NCBI RefSeq assembly: GCF_008692785.1
Contig: NZ_VXJV01000015.1
Location: 1-64,000, forward strand
Length of the DNA stretch: 64,000 nt
Direction: 5' to 3'
From: Salmonella enterica subsp. diarizonae
Lineage (GTDB): Bacteria > Pseudomonadota > Gammaproteobacteria > Enterobacterales > Enterobacteriaceae
The first letter of the stretch is position 1; every line of letters begins with the position of its first letter. The translations under genes were made by a program, and so were the position numbers. This document shows, in pieces, positions 25,436 through 35,276 of the stretch. Under the pieces are notes generated by a model. It searched no databases, had not been told where the DNA came from, and worked only from the letters and a program-made list of their open reading frames with translations.

Positions 25436-26079
25436 TCTGACACCTTTTTATCGACAGTTGTAATAATGGCTTTGCCACCTACTCCTGAAGTTCCTGAATT
25501 AACACTCATATCAATATCTACCTCAGGGCAGATTATCTTAATTTCTTTCATTAAAATAATCCCTCGTTCGTAGCCCAAACGCAAAGAGTCCGAATAAGAA
25601 ATATCCGACTGAGGAACAATCATTTCTATTAATAATTTATTATTTCCATGCTCTTTTAACCAAGCGGTTAATTTTTTTATATCCTCCTCTGAAAAGCTTC
25701 TTAACCTACCGTAATAGGTAATAATAAATTCCTTTTCTGTCGCGGTCATATCAACCCGTTGCCCATTAGCGATATCATAGATACCCTTTTCTTTCCCCGT
25801 TTTTTCAGTAGTGCCACTAAAGTTCCTTTCATCAATGGCTTTCGTTTTATCTATTTCATCTACTTTAGTAGATTCGTTTATAACTTCTTTTTCATCCTTA
25901 ATTTCTTTAGCATTAGGATTGATATTTTCTGCATTACTTGTTTTATATACCTTAATTGAGTTATCGTACATAATAAGCATGTTGTTAAGTGCAAATACCA
26001 ACATGAGAAATATGAATATACATAGCACTGTTGAAAATGTATCAACAAAACTAGGCCACGGATTACCTTCGTCTTCCAT
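25432..26079 (-). CDS. siiA: SiiA, MotB-like proton channel subunit
   Basis: First gene of the sii operon. The 215-residue product has one N-terminal membrane segment (about 10-33) that includes Asp13 (WPSFVDTFST), the residue shown to matter for proton conduction in Typhimurium SiiA. A Lys/Glu-rich periplasmic linker (about 45-95) follows, then a C-terminal domain resembling peptidoglycan-binding MotB/OmpA-type domains (about 110-215). ATG at 26079 is preceded by a good AGGAG ribosome site. The promoter should lie in the 1.5-kb gap upstream; the horizontally acquired island is known to respond to SPI-1 regulators, but I recognise no defined operator here. Confidence 0.95.
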   Translation of the reverse strand: MEDEGNPWPSFVDTFSTVLCIFIFLMLVFALNNMLIMYDNSIKVYKTSNAENINPNAKEIKDEKEVINESTKVDEIDKTKAIDERNFSGTTEKTGKEKGIYDIANGQRVDMTATEKEFIITYYGRLRSFSEEDIKKLTAWLKEHGNNKLLIEMIVPQSDISYSDSLRLGYERGIILMKEIKIICPEVDIDMSVNSGTSGVGGKAIITTVDKKVSE

Positions 26080-27580
26080 GTCAACTCCTGATATTACACA
26101 GCGGGTAAAAAGATATTTTAGGATATAGAGAAATAAAAGAGATTGAGACTTTGGGGGGATGGAACGCTACCGCCCTTGGCTTTCAGCTACCAATGTACTT
26201 TTAGACGTTATGATTTTCTGGCATTATTTGTCTTTATAAATATGGACATGATAATACCGTGTATGTATCAAAATTAAGGTGCGTTATTTTTTAACTAAAT
26301 AACTTCACTTTTTCTTTGCTTATGCTGTTTTAGTTAAATAGTTTTCATCGAAAATTACCCTACCCACTCGACAAAAAATAGCTATTCCAGAATATAGATT
26401 TAAATTCTGTAAATAATATTATTAGCTAAATATTTAATATGGGAACGGTTTGCAAATCGCACCCCCATCAATATAAATCATATCGTATAGAAATAGGATC
26501 TCCTTATGTAAAATTAATGTTTCATTATTAAAGCATAAGAAAATAGGGACTTCAATATACGTAAAATTGCCAGTGCAAATCAGACCAGTGAGAGTAATAA
26601 TTATTAACAATAAAAGAAAAGGCCAAAAACGGTCTTTTATTTATATAAAAATAGCCACAAACCACGATTTATGCTCCTTAACGTGGAGCATAACCATAAA
26701 TAGGTATGCGATAATAGAAAGTCATTTACCCAAAAAGGATATTTATGTATCTATAACTTGTACGGTAAAAAAAATCTCACATATTAAAAACGTCTATTTT
26801 TTGCGAAAAAGTATTCATAAATTACATAATAATAACGTCGCTACACGAAACTATTCTGATTGTATTAAGATGATAAGAGCGCAAATCTATAGAAGGGGCA
26901 TAAGTACTAAGTCTGAGGGGGTGCCAAATCTTCCAGGAAAAATTAGATCATTATGCAATGATGGCGGGTCATCGAGAGTGTTATGAAGGGGCGAGTAACT
27001 CACTTCCGGTACAGAAGTGTAACGGTATGCTCTGCCATCTCTCCATCCGAATATCATTCCTATATTTTCACCTCCTCCCTGTCATCTCATTTACTGACAA
27101 AACTACCTTATCCAGGAAAGAACTCAGTAAAGCATCAGTACGCCTTGTACTTAATATATTATCGCGTACAAAGGTAGCCGTAGTATCCATCTCTTACGGA
27201 GCACGAAAAATGGAGTAAAGCCAGCCGGTAATATTTTAATTGAATAATAAATCTGATTTTATCTTAATAATTTCAGATAGATAGATAAGTATGAATAATA
27301 CTCAGTGATAATTTTTTACACCGGGAAAGAGAAGCAAAATGCGTCTTTTGAATTTATCGTTTGGAAACGTCAAACAGGAATTGACGATGGTACCTGTTCG
27401 ATACATGAGAGGAGGGCTAGCACTCTTCGGATAGTGGTCGACGCACAGAAAAATCCATCTACAACTATCCTTTTTCTGACCAGTTGCCTTCCCGCCCAGA
27501 GATTCAAACCTAATTCTGAGCGAGAGGCAACCTGAGATTCTTTCAAAACATGAAAATAATGCTTTGATTTAAAAAGATAA
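26080..27580. other. AT-rich gap between siiA and ssb without a convincing gene
   Basis: About 1.5 kb marking the SPI-4/core junction. It must hold the siiA promoter. Several short frames exist (for example 26567-26986 plus, 27305-27535 plus) but they lack ribosome sites, family motifs or consistent codon use. Around 27105-27230 the plus strand reads LSRKELSKASVRLVLNILSR then KVAVVS, faintly like a LuxR-type helix-turn-helix with frameshifts and a stop; this is weak. GC content rises near 27300 as core sequence begins. Confidence 0.6.
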
Positions 27581-28111
27581 TCAGAATGGAATGTCGTCGT
27601 CAAAATCCATTGGCGGTTCGTTAGACGGCGCTGGCGCGGATTGCTGTGGACGCGACTGCGCGCCGCCGCTGAACTGGTTGCCGCCCTGCGGCTGCTGAGG
27701 TTGTTGCGGCTGGCCCCAACCGCTCTGCTGCTGACCGCCTGCCGGTGCGCCGCCGCCCTGGCGACCACCCAGCATCTGCATCACGCCGCCGATCTGCGGA
27801 ACGTTAATTTCAGTCGTATAGCGTTCCTGACCACTCTGATCGGTCCATTTACGGGTACGCAGTTGACCTTCGATATACACCTGAGAACCTTTACGCAGAT
27901 ATTCGCCGGCCACTTCCGCCAGTTTGCCGAACATCACCACCCGGTGCCATTCCGTTTGCTCTTTCATTTCGCCGGTCTGCTTATCGCGCCAGGATTCAGA
28001 AGTAGCCAGCGTTAAGTTGGCGACAGCGCCGCCACTCGGCATATAGCGTACTTCCGGGTCCTGGCCCAGATTACCAACGAGAATCACCTTGTTTACGCCT
28101 CTGCTGGCCAT
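27581..28111 (-). CDS. ssb: Single-stranded DNA-binding protein
   Basis: Essential SSB coating single-stranded DNA in replication, recombination and repair. The 176-residue product starts [16 protein letters not shown] at 28111, preceded by AGGAG. The upstream in-frame ATG at 28171 would add 20 atypical residues and is rejected. The OB fold covers about residues 1-115. A Gly/Gln/Pro-rich disordered linker (about 116-165) and the acidic tip MDFDDDIPF, which recruits partner proteins, complete it. It diverges from uvrA across a LexA box. It forms the core-side boundary of SPI-4. Confidence 0.98.
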   Translation of the reverse strand: MASRGVNKVILVGNLGQDPEVRYMPSGGAVANLTLATSESWRDKQTGEMKEQTEWHRVVMFGKLAEVAGEYLRKGSQVYIEGQLRTRKWTDQSGQERYTTEINVPQIGGVMQMLGGRQGGGAPAGGQQQSGWGQPQQPQQPQGGNQFSGGAQSRPQQSAPAPSNEPPMDFDDDIPF

Positions 28112-28258
28112 GATTGAGTCTCCTGAATACGTTTCATAAATAGTGTAAACGCGTGAGTGTACCATTTCCACGTAGCATTTTAATAGCTGCGATGCAGGTT
28201 CCAGTTCACTCGCGCGAACCTCATATTGTTACATACTTTAGCTGAAGATGCATTCCAA

Positions 28259-28278
28259 TACTGTATATTCAAACAGGT
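28259..28278. promoter_or_regulatory. LexA (SOS) box between ssb and uvrA
   Basis: TACTGTATATTCAAACAGGT matches the CTG-N10-CAG LexA operator (CTG at 28261, CAG at 28274). It lies in the divergent ssb/uvrA promoter region, where E. coli has a functional SOS box. Confidence 0.93.
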
Positions 28279-28358
28279 TAAATTGTGTCATAATTAGCCG
28301 TTTCTGCCGTTTGTCCTTCAAACAAACCAGGCATCCGAGTCTCTACCGGGAAAGGTGA

Positions 28359-31184
28359 ATGGATAAGATCGAAGTTCGGGGCGCCCGCACCCATAATCTC
28401 AAAAATATTAACCTCGTCATCCCGCGCGACAAACTGATTGTCGTGACCGGGCTTTCGGGTTCAGGCAAATCCTCACTGGCTTTCGACACTCTGTATGCCG
28501 AAGGGCAGCGTCGTTACGTTGAATCGCTCTCCGCTTACGCGCGGCAGTTTTTGTCGCTTATGGAAAAACCGGATGTCGACCATATTGAGGGGCTGTCGCC
28601 TGCGATCTCAATTGAACAGAAATCGACATCTCACAACCCGCGCTCTACGGTGGGTACCATTACCGAGATCCACGACTACCTGCGCCTGCTGTTTGCCCGC
28701 GTGGGCGAGCCGCGTTGTCCGGATCATGACGTGCCGCTGGCGGCGCAAACCGTTAGCCAGATGGTCGATAACGTGCTGTCACAGCCGGAAGGCAAACGTC
28801 TGATGCTGCTGGCGCCGATTATTAAAGAGCGTAAAGGCGAACACACCAAAACGCTGGAAAATCTGGCAAGCCAGGGTTACATTCGCGCCCGTATTGACGG
28901 CGAAGTGTGCGATCTCTCCGATCCGCCGAAGCTGGAGCTGCAAAAGAAACACACCATTGAGGTGGTGATCGATCGCTTCAAAGTTCGTAACGATCTTTCC
29001 CAACGTTTGGCGGAGTCATTCGAAACGGCGCTGGAATTATCCGGCGGCACGGCGGTTGTTGCCGATATGGACGATGAGAAAGCGGAGGAGCTTCTGTTCT
29101 CCGCCAATTTTGCCTGTCCGATTTGCGGCTACAGTATGCGCGAACTGGAGCCGCGTCTGTTCTCGTTCAACAACCCGGCAGGCGCCTGCCCGACCTGTGA
29201 CGGCCTCGGCGTTCAGCAATATTTCGATCCAGACCGCGTGATCCAGAATCCCGACCTGTCGCTGGCAGGCGGCGCGATTCGTGGTTGGGATCGTCGCAAT
29301 TTTTACTACTTTCAGATGCTCAAGTCGCTGGCGGAGCACTATAAGTTCGATGTGGATGCGCCGTGGGCAAGCCTCAGCGCCAACGTACACAAAGTCGTGC
29401 TGTACGGTTCTGGCAAAGAGAACATCGAATTTAAATATATGAACGATCGCGGCGATACCTCCGTGCGCCGCCATCCATTCGAAGGCGTGCTGCATAATAT
29501 GGAGCGCCGTTATAAAGAGACGGAATCCAGCGCGGTGCGCGAAGAGCTGGCGAAATTCATCAGTAATCGCCCCTGCGCCAGCTGTGAAGGAACGCGACTG
29601 AATCGCGAAGCGCGCCATGTATTTGTGGAAAATACGCCGCTGCCCGCTATTTCCGATATGAGCATCGGCCATGCGATGGATTTTTTCACTAATCTCAAGC
29701 TTTCCGGGCAACGGGCAAAAATCGCCGAAAAAGTGCTAAAAGAGATCGGCGATCGCCTCAAGTTTCTGGTAAACGTTGGTCTGAACTATCTCACGCTCTC
29801 CCGCTCGGCAGAGACGCTTTCCGGCGGCGAAGCCCAGCGTATTCGTCTGGCGAGCCAGATAGGCGCCGGGTTAGTCGGCGTGATGTATGTGCTGGATGAA
29901 CCGTCCATCGGTCTGCACCAGCGCGATAATGAGCGGCTGCTGGGTACGCTGATTCATCTGCGCAATCTCGGCAATACCGTGATTGTGGTGGAACACGATG
30001 AAGACGCTATCCGCGCCGCCGACCATGTGATTGATATTGGCCCCGGCGCAGGCGTTCACGGCGGCGAGGTGGTGGCGGAAGGCCCGCTGGAAGCCATTAT
30101 GGCGGTACCGGAATCGCTGACCGGCCAGTACATGAGCGGTAAACGCAAAATTGAAGTGCCGAAACAACGCGTGCCGGCAAATCCAGAAAAAGTGCTCAAA
30201 CTCACCGGCGCGCGCGGCAACAACCTGAAAGATGTGACCCTTACGCTACCGGTAGGGCTGTTTACCTGTATCACTGGCGTCTCGGGTTCCGGTAAATCGA
30301 CGCTGATTAACGACACACTGTTCCCCATCGCCCAGCGTCAGCTAAACGGGGCGACGATCGCGGAACCGGCACCGTATCGGGATATTCAGGGACTGGAGCA
30401 TTTCGATAAAGTGATCGATATCGACCAGAGCCCGATCGGGCGCACCCCGCGTTCCAACCCGGCGACCTACACGGGCGTATTTACCCCGGTTCGCGAGCTG
30501 TTTGCTGGTGTGCCGGAGTCTCGCTCACGCGGCTATACCCCAGGACGATTCAGCTTCAACGTGCGCGGCGGTCGTTGCGAGGCGTGCCAGGGCGATGGCG
30601 TCATTAAAGTCGAAATGCACTTTCTGCCGGATATTTACGTGCCGTGCGACCAGTGCAAAGGCAAGCGCTATAACCGGGAAACGCTGGAGATTAAGTACAA
30701 AGGCAAGACCATCCATGAAGTGCTGGATATGACCATTGAAGAAGCGCGTGAGTTCTTTGATGCGGTTCCGGCGCTGGCGCGTAAGCTGCAAACACTAATG
30801 GACGTTGGCCTGACCTATATCCGTCTCGGCCAGTCGGCGACGACGCTTTCCGGCGGCGAGGCCCAGCGCGTGAAGCTGGCGCGCGAACTGTCGAAGCGCG
30901 GCACCGGGCAGACGCTGTATATTCTCGACGAGCCGACCACCGGCCTGCACTTTGCCGACATTCAGCAGTTGCTTGACGTTCTGCATCAGTTGCGCGATCA
31001 GGGCAACACCATCGTGGTGATCGAACACAACCTGGACGTCATTAAAACGGCTGACTGGATTGTCGACCTCGGCCCGGAAGGCGGCAGCGGCGGCGGCGAA
31101 ATTCTCGTCTCCGGTACGCCGGAAACCGTGGCGGAGTGTGAGGCGTCGCATACCGCCCGCTTCCTTAAACCTATGCTCAAATAA
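28359..31184 (+). CDS. uvrA: UvrA, excinuclease ABC damage-recognition ATPase
   Basis: Damage-sensing subunit of nucleotide excision repair; as a dimer it loads UvrB at lesions. The 941-residue product has the duplicated ABC ATPase layout: Walker A GLSGSGKS near residue 31 and GVSGSGKS near 640, with two signature LSGGEAQR motifs (about 488 and 830). Zinc-binding CxxC pairs occur at CPICGYSM...CPTCDG and CEACQGDG...CDQCKG. Length matches E. coli (940). The gene is SOS-regulated through the upstream LexA box. The inverted repeat at 31192-31219 follows the stop. Confidence 0.98.
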   Translation: MDKIEVRGARTHNLKNINLVIPRDKLIVVTGLSGSGKSSLAFDTLYAEGQRRYVESLSAYARQFLSLMEKPDVDHIEGLSPAISIEQKSTSHNPRSTVGTITEIHDYLRLLFARVGEPRCPDHDVPLAAQTVSQMVDNVLSQPEGKRLMLLAPIIKERKGEHTKTLENLASQGYIRARIDGEVCDLSDPPKLELQKKHTIEVVIDRFKVRNDLSQRLAESFETALELSGGTAVVADMDDEKAEELLFSANFACPICGYSMRELEPRLFSFNNPAGACPTCDGLGVQQYFDPDRVIQNPDLSLAGGAIRGWDRRNFYYFQMLKSLAEHYKFDVDAPWASLSANVHKVVLYGSGKENIEFKYMNDRGDTSVRRHPFEGVLHNMERRYKETESSAVREELAKFISNRPCASCEGTRLNREARHVFVENTPLPAISDMSIGHAMDFFTNLKLSGQRAKIAEKVLKEIGDRLKFLVNVGLNYLTLSRSAETLSGGEAQRIRLASQIGAGLVGVMYVLDEPSIGLHQRDNERLLGTLIHLRNLGNTVIVVEHDEDAIRAADHVIDIGPGAGVHGGEVVAEGPLEAIMAVPESLTGQYMSGKRKIEVPKQRVPANPEKVLKLTGARGNNLKDVTLTLPVGLFTCITGVSGSGKSTLINDTLFPIAQRQLNGATIAEPAPYRDIQGLEHFDKVIDIDQSPIGRTPRSNPATYTGVFTPVRELFAGVPESRSRGYTPGRFSFNVRGGRCEACQGDGVIKVEMHFLPDIYVPCDQCKGKRYNRETLEIKYKGKTIHEVLDMTIEEAREFFDAVPALARKLQTLMDVGLTYIRLGQSATTLSGGEAQRVKLARELSKRGTGQTLYILDEPTTGLHFADIQQLLDVLHQLRDQGNTIVVIEHNLDVIKTADWIVDLGPEGGSGGGEILVSGTPETVAECEASHTARFLKPMLK

Positions 31185-31191
31185 CCTCCAC

Positions 31192-31219
31192 GCCGCTTTC
31201 CGAATAACCGGAAAGCGGC
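31192..31219 (+). terminator. Hairpin after uvrA
   Basis: GCCGCTTTCCG pairs with CGGAAAGCGGC around a 6-base loop, 8 bases after the uvrA stop. There is no clean U-tract, so it may be an mRNA-stabilising hairpin or a weak terminator. Confidence 0.6.
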
Positions 31220-31324
31220 ATCATTTGCCCCATTTCATCTCATTTTCCCTCATTGAGCATTTGTGATTTGCACGCCGCGTCGCTCAGGCATGTAATAGCG
31301 CAAACGGTCTGTTATGGAAACACC

Positions 31325-31768
31325 ATGAAGTTACGCTACGCAATCACACTATTGCTGTGCCTTTTTTTATCCGCCTGTACGCTGCCTGACCGCTTTAGCG
31401 CCGTGGCTTTTCACCAATTGACGCTATTACAGGCGCACTCAACCCGCTTCCTGCAGGACGCGGCGCGAATATCGTGGCAAAAAGAGATACTACTCAAGGA
31501 TGACCGCGATATCCGCCAGACATTTTTTCAGGCTGAGCGGGTCGCCCGTCAACGTGGGGATAAACGCCGGCTCGATAATCTGACTCTGCTGAAAAATCAC
31601 TATTTGCGTCTCTATGCGCGGGTTATGCAACGTAAGCAACCACTTACTGACATTCAGGCAGAAAGATACCAACAGCAAAATAATCAGGTCTGGAAATTAG
31701 CCATACAGGGTGAGTGTCTGCGTTGGGGCGCTCGCTGCACTGAGGGAGATGAAAATGACGTCTATTAA
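31325..31768 (+). CDS. Putative small lipoprotein, unknown function
   Basis: A 147-residue protein starting MKLRYAITLLLCLFLSACTL at 31325. It has a type II signal peptide with a clear lipobox (LSAC, Cys18), so it is probably acylated and sits on the inner or outer membrane. Residue 19 is Thr, not Asp, so outer-membrane sorting is the default. The mature part is charged, helix-rich and ends with two Cys (GECLRWGARC). The longer frame from 31253 has no ribosome site and would bury the signal peptide. The end overlaps the next gene by 14 bases. I do not recognise a family; it is absent from this place in E. coli K-12. Confidence 0.75.
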   Translation: MKLRYAITLLLCLFLSACTLPDRFSAVAFHQLTLLQAHSTRFLQDAARISWQKEILLKDDRDIRQTFFQAERVARQRGDKRRLDNLTLLKNHYLRLYARVMQRKQPLTDIQAERYQQQNNQVWKLAIQGECLRWGARCTEGDENDVY

Positions 31769-32093
31769 CGAAATGCGTAACCTGCTTACCGCCGACCGGG
31801 CCGAACATCCTATAGCATCCTCGGCGATTGCCGAATTTATCCAGACGTACAAGCAGGCAAGAGAAGACAGTGACGACGGTATCCGCGAGTCCGCCGCGTT
31901 TATCGCCCGCGCGCTTCAGGAACACGCTCGCGGCTGGCTGGACGACGACGATATTATCATTCTGCTGGAAGGACAGCGAGATCTCGCCCGGCTACGCGCT
32001 AATAATGCGCAAATCGCCCTCGGCAGCCGTATCCGCTCAACGGTCATCCGCCTCATTGATATCGCCCTGACGTCGTTAGTCGGCGCACTATAA
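31755..32093 (+). CDS. Small cytoplasmic protein of unknown function
   Basis: A 112-residue, largely helical acidic protein starting MTSINEMRNLLTADRAEHPI. ATG at 31755 sits 6 bases after GGAG; an ATG two codons earlier is closer to the ribosome site and less likely. It has a run of four Asp (GWLDDDDIIILLEGQRD) and a weakly hydrophobic C-terminus (LIDIALTSLVGAL). It overlaps the lipoprotein gene by 14 bases and is probably co-translated with it. It ends directly against the convergent yjbR stop. No signal peptide or known motif is seen. Confidence 0.72.
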   Translation: MTSINEMRNLLTADRAEHPIASSAIAEFIQTYKQAREDSDDGIRESAAFIARALQEHARGWLDDDDIIILLEGQRDLARLRANNAQIALGSRIRSTVIRLIDIALTSLVGAL

Positions 32094-32450
32094 TCAGGAC
32101 TGCGGCAGTTGTTTGCGTTTATCTTCCGACAACGCATTTACCGCCTGCTGATAAGAGGCATCGACCAGATAATAGAGTTGTGAATCCGGCAACGACCCGT
32201 CCAGATAGACCGTGCTCCAGTGCGCTTTATTAAGGTGCCGACTCGGTCGTACATCGCTGTGCTGCTGGCGTAACAACTCTGCCAGTTCCGGGCTGGTTTT
32301 AAGAGAGGCTGCCGGGCGCCCTTCAACTTCTTTCACCATCGCGAAAAGTACATCTTCCACTTTAATTTGCGTGGCTTTCCAGTCGCTGTGGACGCTCTGC
32401 TCTGCGCCAGGTTTTGCCATGCAGTATTGCAGTAATTCCGAAATGGTCAT
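32094..32450 (-). CDS. yjbR: YjbR, MmcQ/YjbR (CyaY-like fold) family protein
   Basis: A 118-residue cytosolic protein of the MmcQ/YjbR family, which has a double-wing fold; function is not established. It starts MTISELLQYCMAKPGAEQSV; two extra residues are possible from an ATG at 32456. The conserved KAHWSTVYLDG segment is present. It follows yjbQ directly, forming a yjbQ-yjbR operon. Confidence 0.93.
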   Translation of the reverse strand: MTISELLQYCMAKPGAEQSVHSDWKATQIKVEDVLFAMVKEVEGRPAASLKTSPELAELLRQQHSDVRPSRHLNKAHWSTVYLDGSLPDSQLYYLVDASYQQAVNALSEDKRKQLPQS

Positions 32451-32452
32451 TA

Positions 32453-32869
32453 TCATTCCCCTTGTAGTGTCGCGATGATTTTACGTGAACCGCCGTGAAT
32501 ACGGTGCTCTCCCAACCAGATACCTTGCCACGTTCCTAACTGTAAACGGCCCTGACGCACAGGCAGCAGCAACGATACGCCCAACACTGAGGACTTAATA
32601 TGCGAAGGCATATCATCCGCCCCTTCGTAATCATGTTCATACGCAGCATTATCGGGAACGGTTTTCAGGAAATGGCGCTCCATATCAGCGCGCACGGTGG
32701 GATCGCAGTTTTCGTTTAATGTCAGCGAGGCCGAGGTGTGTAGCAACAACAGATGCAGCAAACCCGTTTCGACAGGCGGTAAGCCAGACAATTTATCGAC
32801 AATTTCATCTGTTATCAGATGAAACCCGCGCGGCTTCTCGCTCAGTGTAATGGTGCGCTGATACCACAT
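32453..32869 (-). CDS. yjbQ: YjbQ, secondary thiamine-phosphate synthase-like protein
   Basis: A UPF0047 family protein of 138 residues; E. coli YjbQ can weakly make thiamine phosphate, but its normal role is unclear. The start [20 protein letters not shown] at 32869 matches family length. A longer frame from 32917 adds 16 unlikely residues. Conserved segments include [30 protein letters not shown] and [12 protein letters not shown]. It lies just upstream of yjbR. Confidence 0.94.
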   Translation of the reverse strand: MWYQRTITLSEKPRGFHLITDEIVDKLSGLPPVETGLLHLLLLHTSASLTLNENCDPTVRADMERHFLKTVPDNAAYEHDYEGADDMPSHIKSSVLGVSLLLPVRQGRLQLGTWQGIWLGEHRIHGGSRKIIATLQGE

Positions 32870-32964
32870 AGGCTGCTCCTTACTAAAAACAAACGTCTCC
32901 TGAATAGTGTGCAGCAAGTCCGGAAAAGGTAAAAGCTAGCGGGGCAAGTTTGTGCAAAAATCAT

Positions 32965-32992
32965 GCAAAAAAGGAGAGCCTGTCGCTCTCCT
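32965..32992 (-). terminator. Rho-independent terminator of aphA
   Basis: On the minus strand AGGAGAGC-GACAG-GCTCTCCT is followed by a run of six to seven T, 6 bases beyond the aphA stop. Confidence 0.85.
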
Positions 32993-32997
32993 GATTT

Positions 32998-33711
32998 TTA
33001 GTACTCCGAGTTGACAATGACTTCCTCGCCAAACGCTCCTGCCTGCGGCAGCGGTTTGTAGGTGGAGTTAGCAGCGCGCAGGATGCGAATACCGCGGATA
33101 CCACAATCACGAGCCGCGGTAATATCGTTATCCGAATCGCCGTAGAAGATACGCATATTTTTCTCCTGTAGCCACTGGACTTTCGTATTTTGTCCCGGTT
33201 TATCGCCGGCGAAAATCACCGGATTCATATTCGCCGCCGGAATATGGAAGTTATCCGCCAGCGTTTTCGACACGGTTTCCGTTTTCGTCTGACTACGACC
33301 AGTGACAAAGTAAATACTGTCACCACGTCGAACATGCATATCAATGAGCTGCCGGGCCACTTCTTTTGGAATACTGAACTCATCCCAGCCGTTGTTCATT
33401 TTTTCCCAGAAGGCCGGATTTTTCAGATAATCTTCGCTGTCCGGGGAGTAAGTTTTCTTTCCACGCCAGAACCCGGGGCTGGAAAATAACACGGTATCGT
33501 CAATATCAAAGCCGACCGCCATCGGCGGGCGCCCGGTGAGACTGTTTTCAATCTGGGCAACAGAGACCCAATGAACGGGGACTTGTTCCGCGAGTTTTAT
33601 AACGTTAGTGCCCGGATTGAGCGTCGAAGGAGAGGAAACCAATGCATTCGCGGAACTGTTTAGCGTAAATAATAAACAGACGGCACTCAGTGCCAGGGTC
33701 ATCTTTTTCAT
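32998..33711 (-). CDS. aphA: AphA, periplasmic class B acid phosphatase
   Basis: Magnesium-dependent nonspecific acid phosphatase/phosphotransferase of the periplasm (HAD superfamily), which dephosphorylates nucleotides for uptake. The 237-residue product has a signal peptide (about 1-23, ending ANA). The nucleophile motif FDIDDTVLF lies at 68-76, the second HAD motif is VTGRS, and the acidic motif is [10 protein letters not shown]. It is a single-gene unit with its own terminator; tyrB lies upstream on the same strand. Confidence 0.97.
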   Translation of the reverse strand: MKKMTLALSAVCLLFTLNSSANALVSSPSTLNPGTNVIKLAEQVPVHWVSVAQIENSLTGRPPMAVGFDIDDTVLFSSPGFWRGKKTYSPDSEDYLKNPAFWEKMNNGWDEFSIPKEVARQLIDMHVRRGDSIYFVTGRSQTKTETVSKTLADNFHIPAANMNPVIFAGDKPGQNTKVQWLQEKNMRIFYGDSDNDITAARDCGIRGIRILRAANSTYKPLPQAGAFGEEVIVNSEY

Positions 33712-33859
33712 ATTTTTCCCTTAAAATTCAAAAAATTATAATTATTAAGCTGAGTCTTTGCTCAAAAAACTATCTGACCATAACGCCAGTAACGGTCGAA
33801 AGGAAGAATTATCTGCGGTTTTGTTAGGAAAAAAGAGAATGATCACAACAGCCATTGCC

Positions 33860-33892
33860 AGGCCGGAGAACGCTGTTAACGCCGTCCGGCCT
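33860..33892 (-). terminator. Inverted repeat after tyrB
   Basis: AGGCCGGA pairs with TCCGGCCT, ending 5 bases beyond the tyrB stop; on the minus strand the run after it is poor in T. It may be a REP-type element or a weak terminator. Confidence 0.5.
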
Positions 33893-33897
33893 GAAAA

Positions 33898-35091
33898 TTA
33901 CATGACAGCGGCAAACGCCTTCGCCACGCGTTGTACATTTGAAGAATTAAGCCCGGCGACGCACATGCGACCGCTGGCTATCAGGTAAACGCCAAACTCA
34001 TCGCGCAACCGATCGACCTGCTCCGCGCTTAACCCGGTATAGCTGAACATACCGCGCTGCTGTAACAAGTAATCGAAATTGCGGTCAGGCATCTCCGCCT
34101 TCAGTACATTCACCAGCATCTGGCGCATTGACACAATGCGGGTACGCATCGCTTCGACTTCCGCCAGCCAACACGCTTTTAACGCCTCATCACCCAGGAC
34201 CGTAGCGACCACCTGTGCGCCGAAATTCGGCGGACTGGAGTAAATTCGGCGCACAGTTGCTTTTAGCTGCCCCAGAACCCGCGCTGCGATTTCGGCATCT
34301 TCACACACCACGGACAGGCCACCAACGCGCTCGCCGTACAGCGAGAAAATCTTCGAAAAAGAGTTACTGACTAACGCAGGCAACCCGGCGCTGGCAATAG
34401 CGCGGATAGCGTAAGCATCCTCGTCCATGCCCAGGCCAAACCCCTGATAGGCAATATCAAGGAACGGAATCAGATCGCGCGCTTTCAATATCTCAATCAC
34501 CGCATCCCATTGCGAAGGCGTTAAATCCGCCCCGGTCGGATTGTGACAACAGGGGTGCAGCAGCACGATACTGCGCGCTGGTAACGTATTCAGCGTGGCC
34601 AGCAAATCGTTAAAACGGATGCCGTTAGTCGCGTCGTCATACCAGGGGTAAGTACTTACTTCGAAGCCGGCCCCGGCAAATATCGCAATGTGGTTTTCCC
34701 AGGTGGGGTCGCTCACCCATACGCCAGCGTCAGGGAAATAACGTTTCAGGAAATCCGCGCCTACTTTCAGCGCGCCGGAACCGCCTAATGTCTGGATAGT
34801 GGCCACACGCTGTTGCTGAAGAACCGGGTGATCGGCGCCAAAGAGCAAAGGCGCGATAGTATGGCGATAAGTATTGAGTCCTTCCATCGGCAGGTACAGC
34901 GAGGCGCCATGCGGCTGCGCGTTAAGCCGGGCTTCAGCTTCGGCCACCGCCTTTAGCTGCGGGATAATCCCGCCTTCGTTATAATATAGGCCAATGCTCA
35001 GATTCACTTTGTCGTGACGGGAGTCGTCTTTAAAACGCTCCATCAGTGAAAGAATCGGATCGCCGGCATAGGCGTCAACTTTTTGAAACAC
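33898..35091 (-). CDS. tyrB: TyrB, aromatic-amino-acid aminotransferase
   Basis: PLP-dependent transaminase for the last step of tyrosine and phenylalanine synthesis, also active on leucine and aspartate. The 397-residue product begins with a GTG start at 35091 ([20 protein letters not shown]), as in E. coli tyrB; GGAG lies 9 bases upstream. The longer frame from 35226 has no support. The PLP-binding Lys is in [16 protein letters not shown]. Conserved [13 protein letters not shown] and DIAYQGFG segments are present. TyrR control is known for this gene, but I could not place a convincing TyrR box. Confidence 0.96.
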   Translation of the reverse strand: MFQKVDAYAGDPILSLMERFKDDSRHDKVNLSIGLYYNEGGIIPQLKAVAEAEARLNAQPHGASLYLPMEGLNTYRHTIAPLLFGADHPVLQQQRVATIQTLGGSGALKVGADFLKRYFPDAGVWVSDPTWENHIAIFAGAGFEVSTYPWYDDATNGIRFNDLLATLNTLPARSIVLLHPCCHNPTGADLTPSQWDAVIEILKARDLIPFLDIAYQGFGLGMDEDAYAIRAIASAGLPALVSNSFSKIFSLYGERVGGLSVVCEDAEIAARVLGQLKATVRRIYSSPPNFGAQVVATVLGDEALKACWLAEVEAMRTRIVSMRQMLVNVLKAEMPDRNFDYLLQQRGMFSYTGLSAEQVDRLRDEFGVYLIASGRMCVAGLNSSNVQRVAKAFAAVM

Positions 35092-35159
35092 GCGATGGTT
35101 CTCCAGGTTTACAGAGGGCAGGAAATAACACAATAAACCGGAAGGGCGAGAAGATCGAG

Positions 35160-35276
35160 AGGATGTTGCGGTGGATGCGAATATTGCCGGATGGTGGCGT
35201 GAACGTCTTAGCCGACCGACAGCCAATGCGCGATACAGGCCGGATAAACGCGAGCGCCATCCGGCACGCCGCGCAT
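35160..35276. repeat. REP-type palindromic elements between tyrB and alr
   Basis: GCCGGATGGTGGCGTGAACG and GGCCGGATAAACGCGAGCGCC followed by ATCCGGC resemble REP/BIME units common between enterobacterial genes. Confidence 0.7.

Noticed and set aside
26567-26986. A 139-codon plus-strand frame between siiA and ssb
   Set aside because: Basic, low-complexity AT-derived product with no ribosome site or recognised motif; probably chance.
27370-27768. Minus-strand frame overlapping the 3' end of ssb
   Set aside because: Its first part is the ssb linker read in another frame and the rest lacks any motif.
29037-29711. Minus-strand 224-codon frame inside uvrA
   Set aside because: Shadow of the GC-rich uvrA coding frame.
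33898-35226. Longer tyrB with an ATG at 35226
   Set aside because: The extra 45 residues come from the REP-containing intergenic region; the conserved protein begins at GTG 35091.
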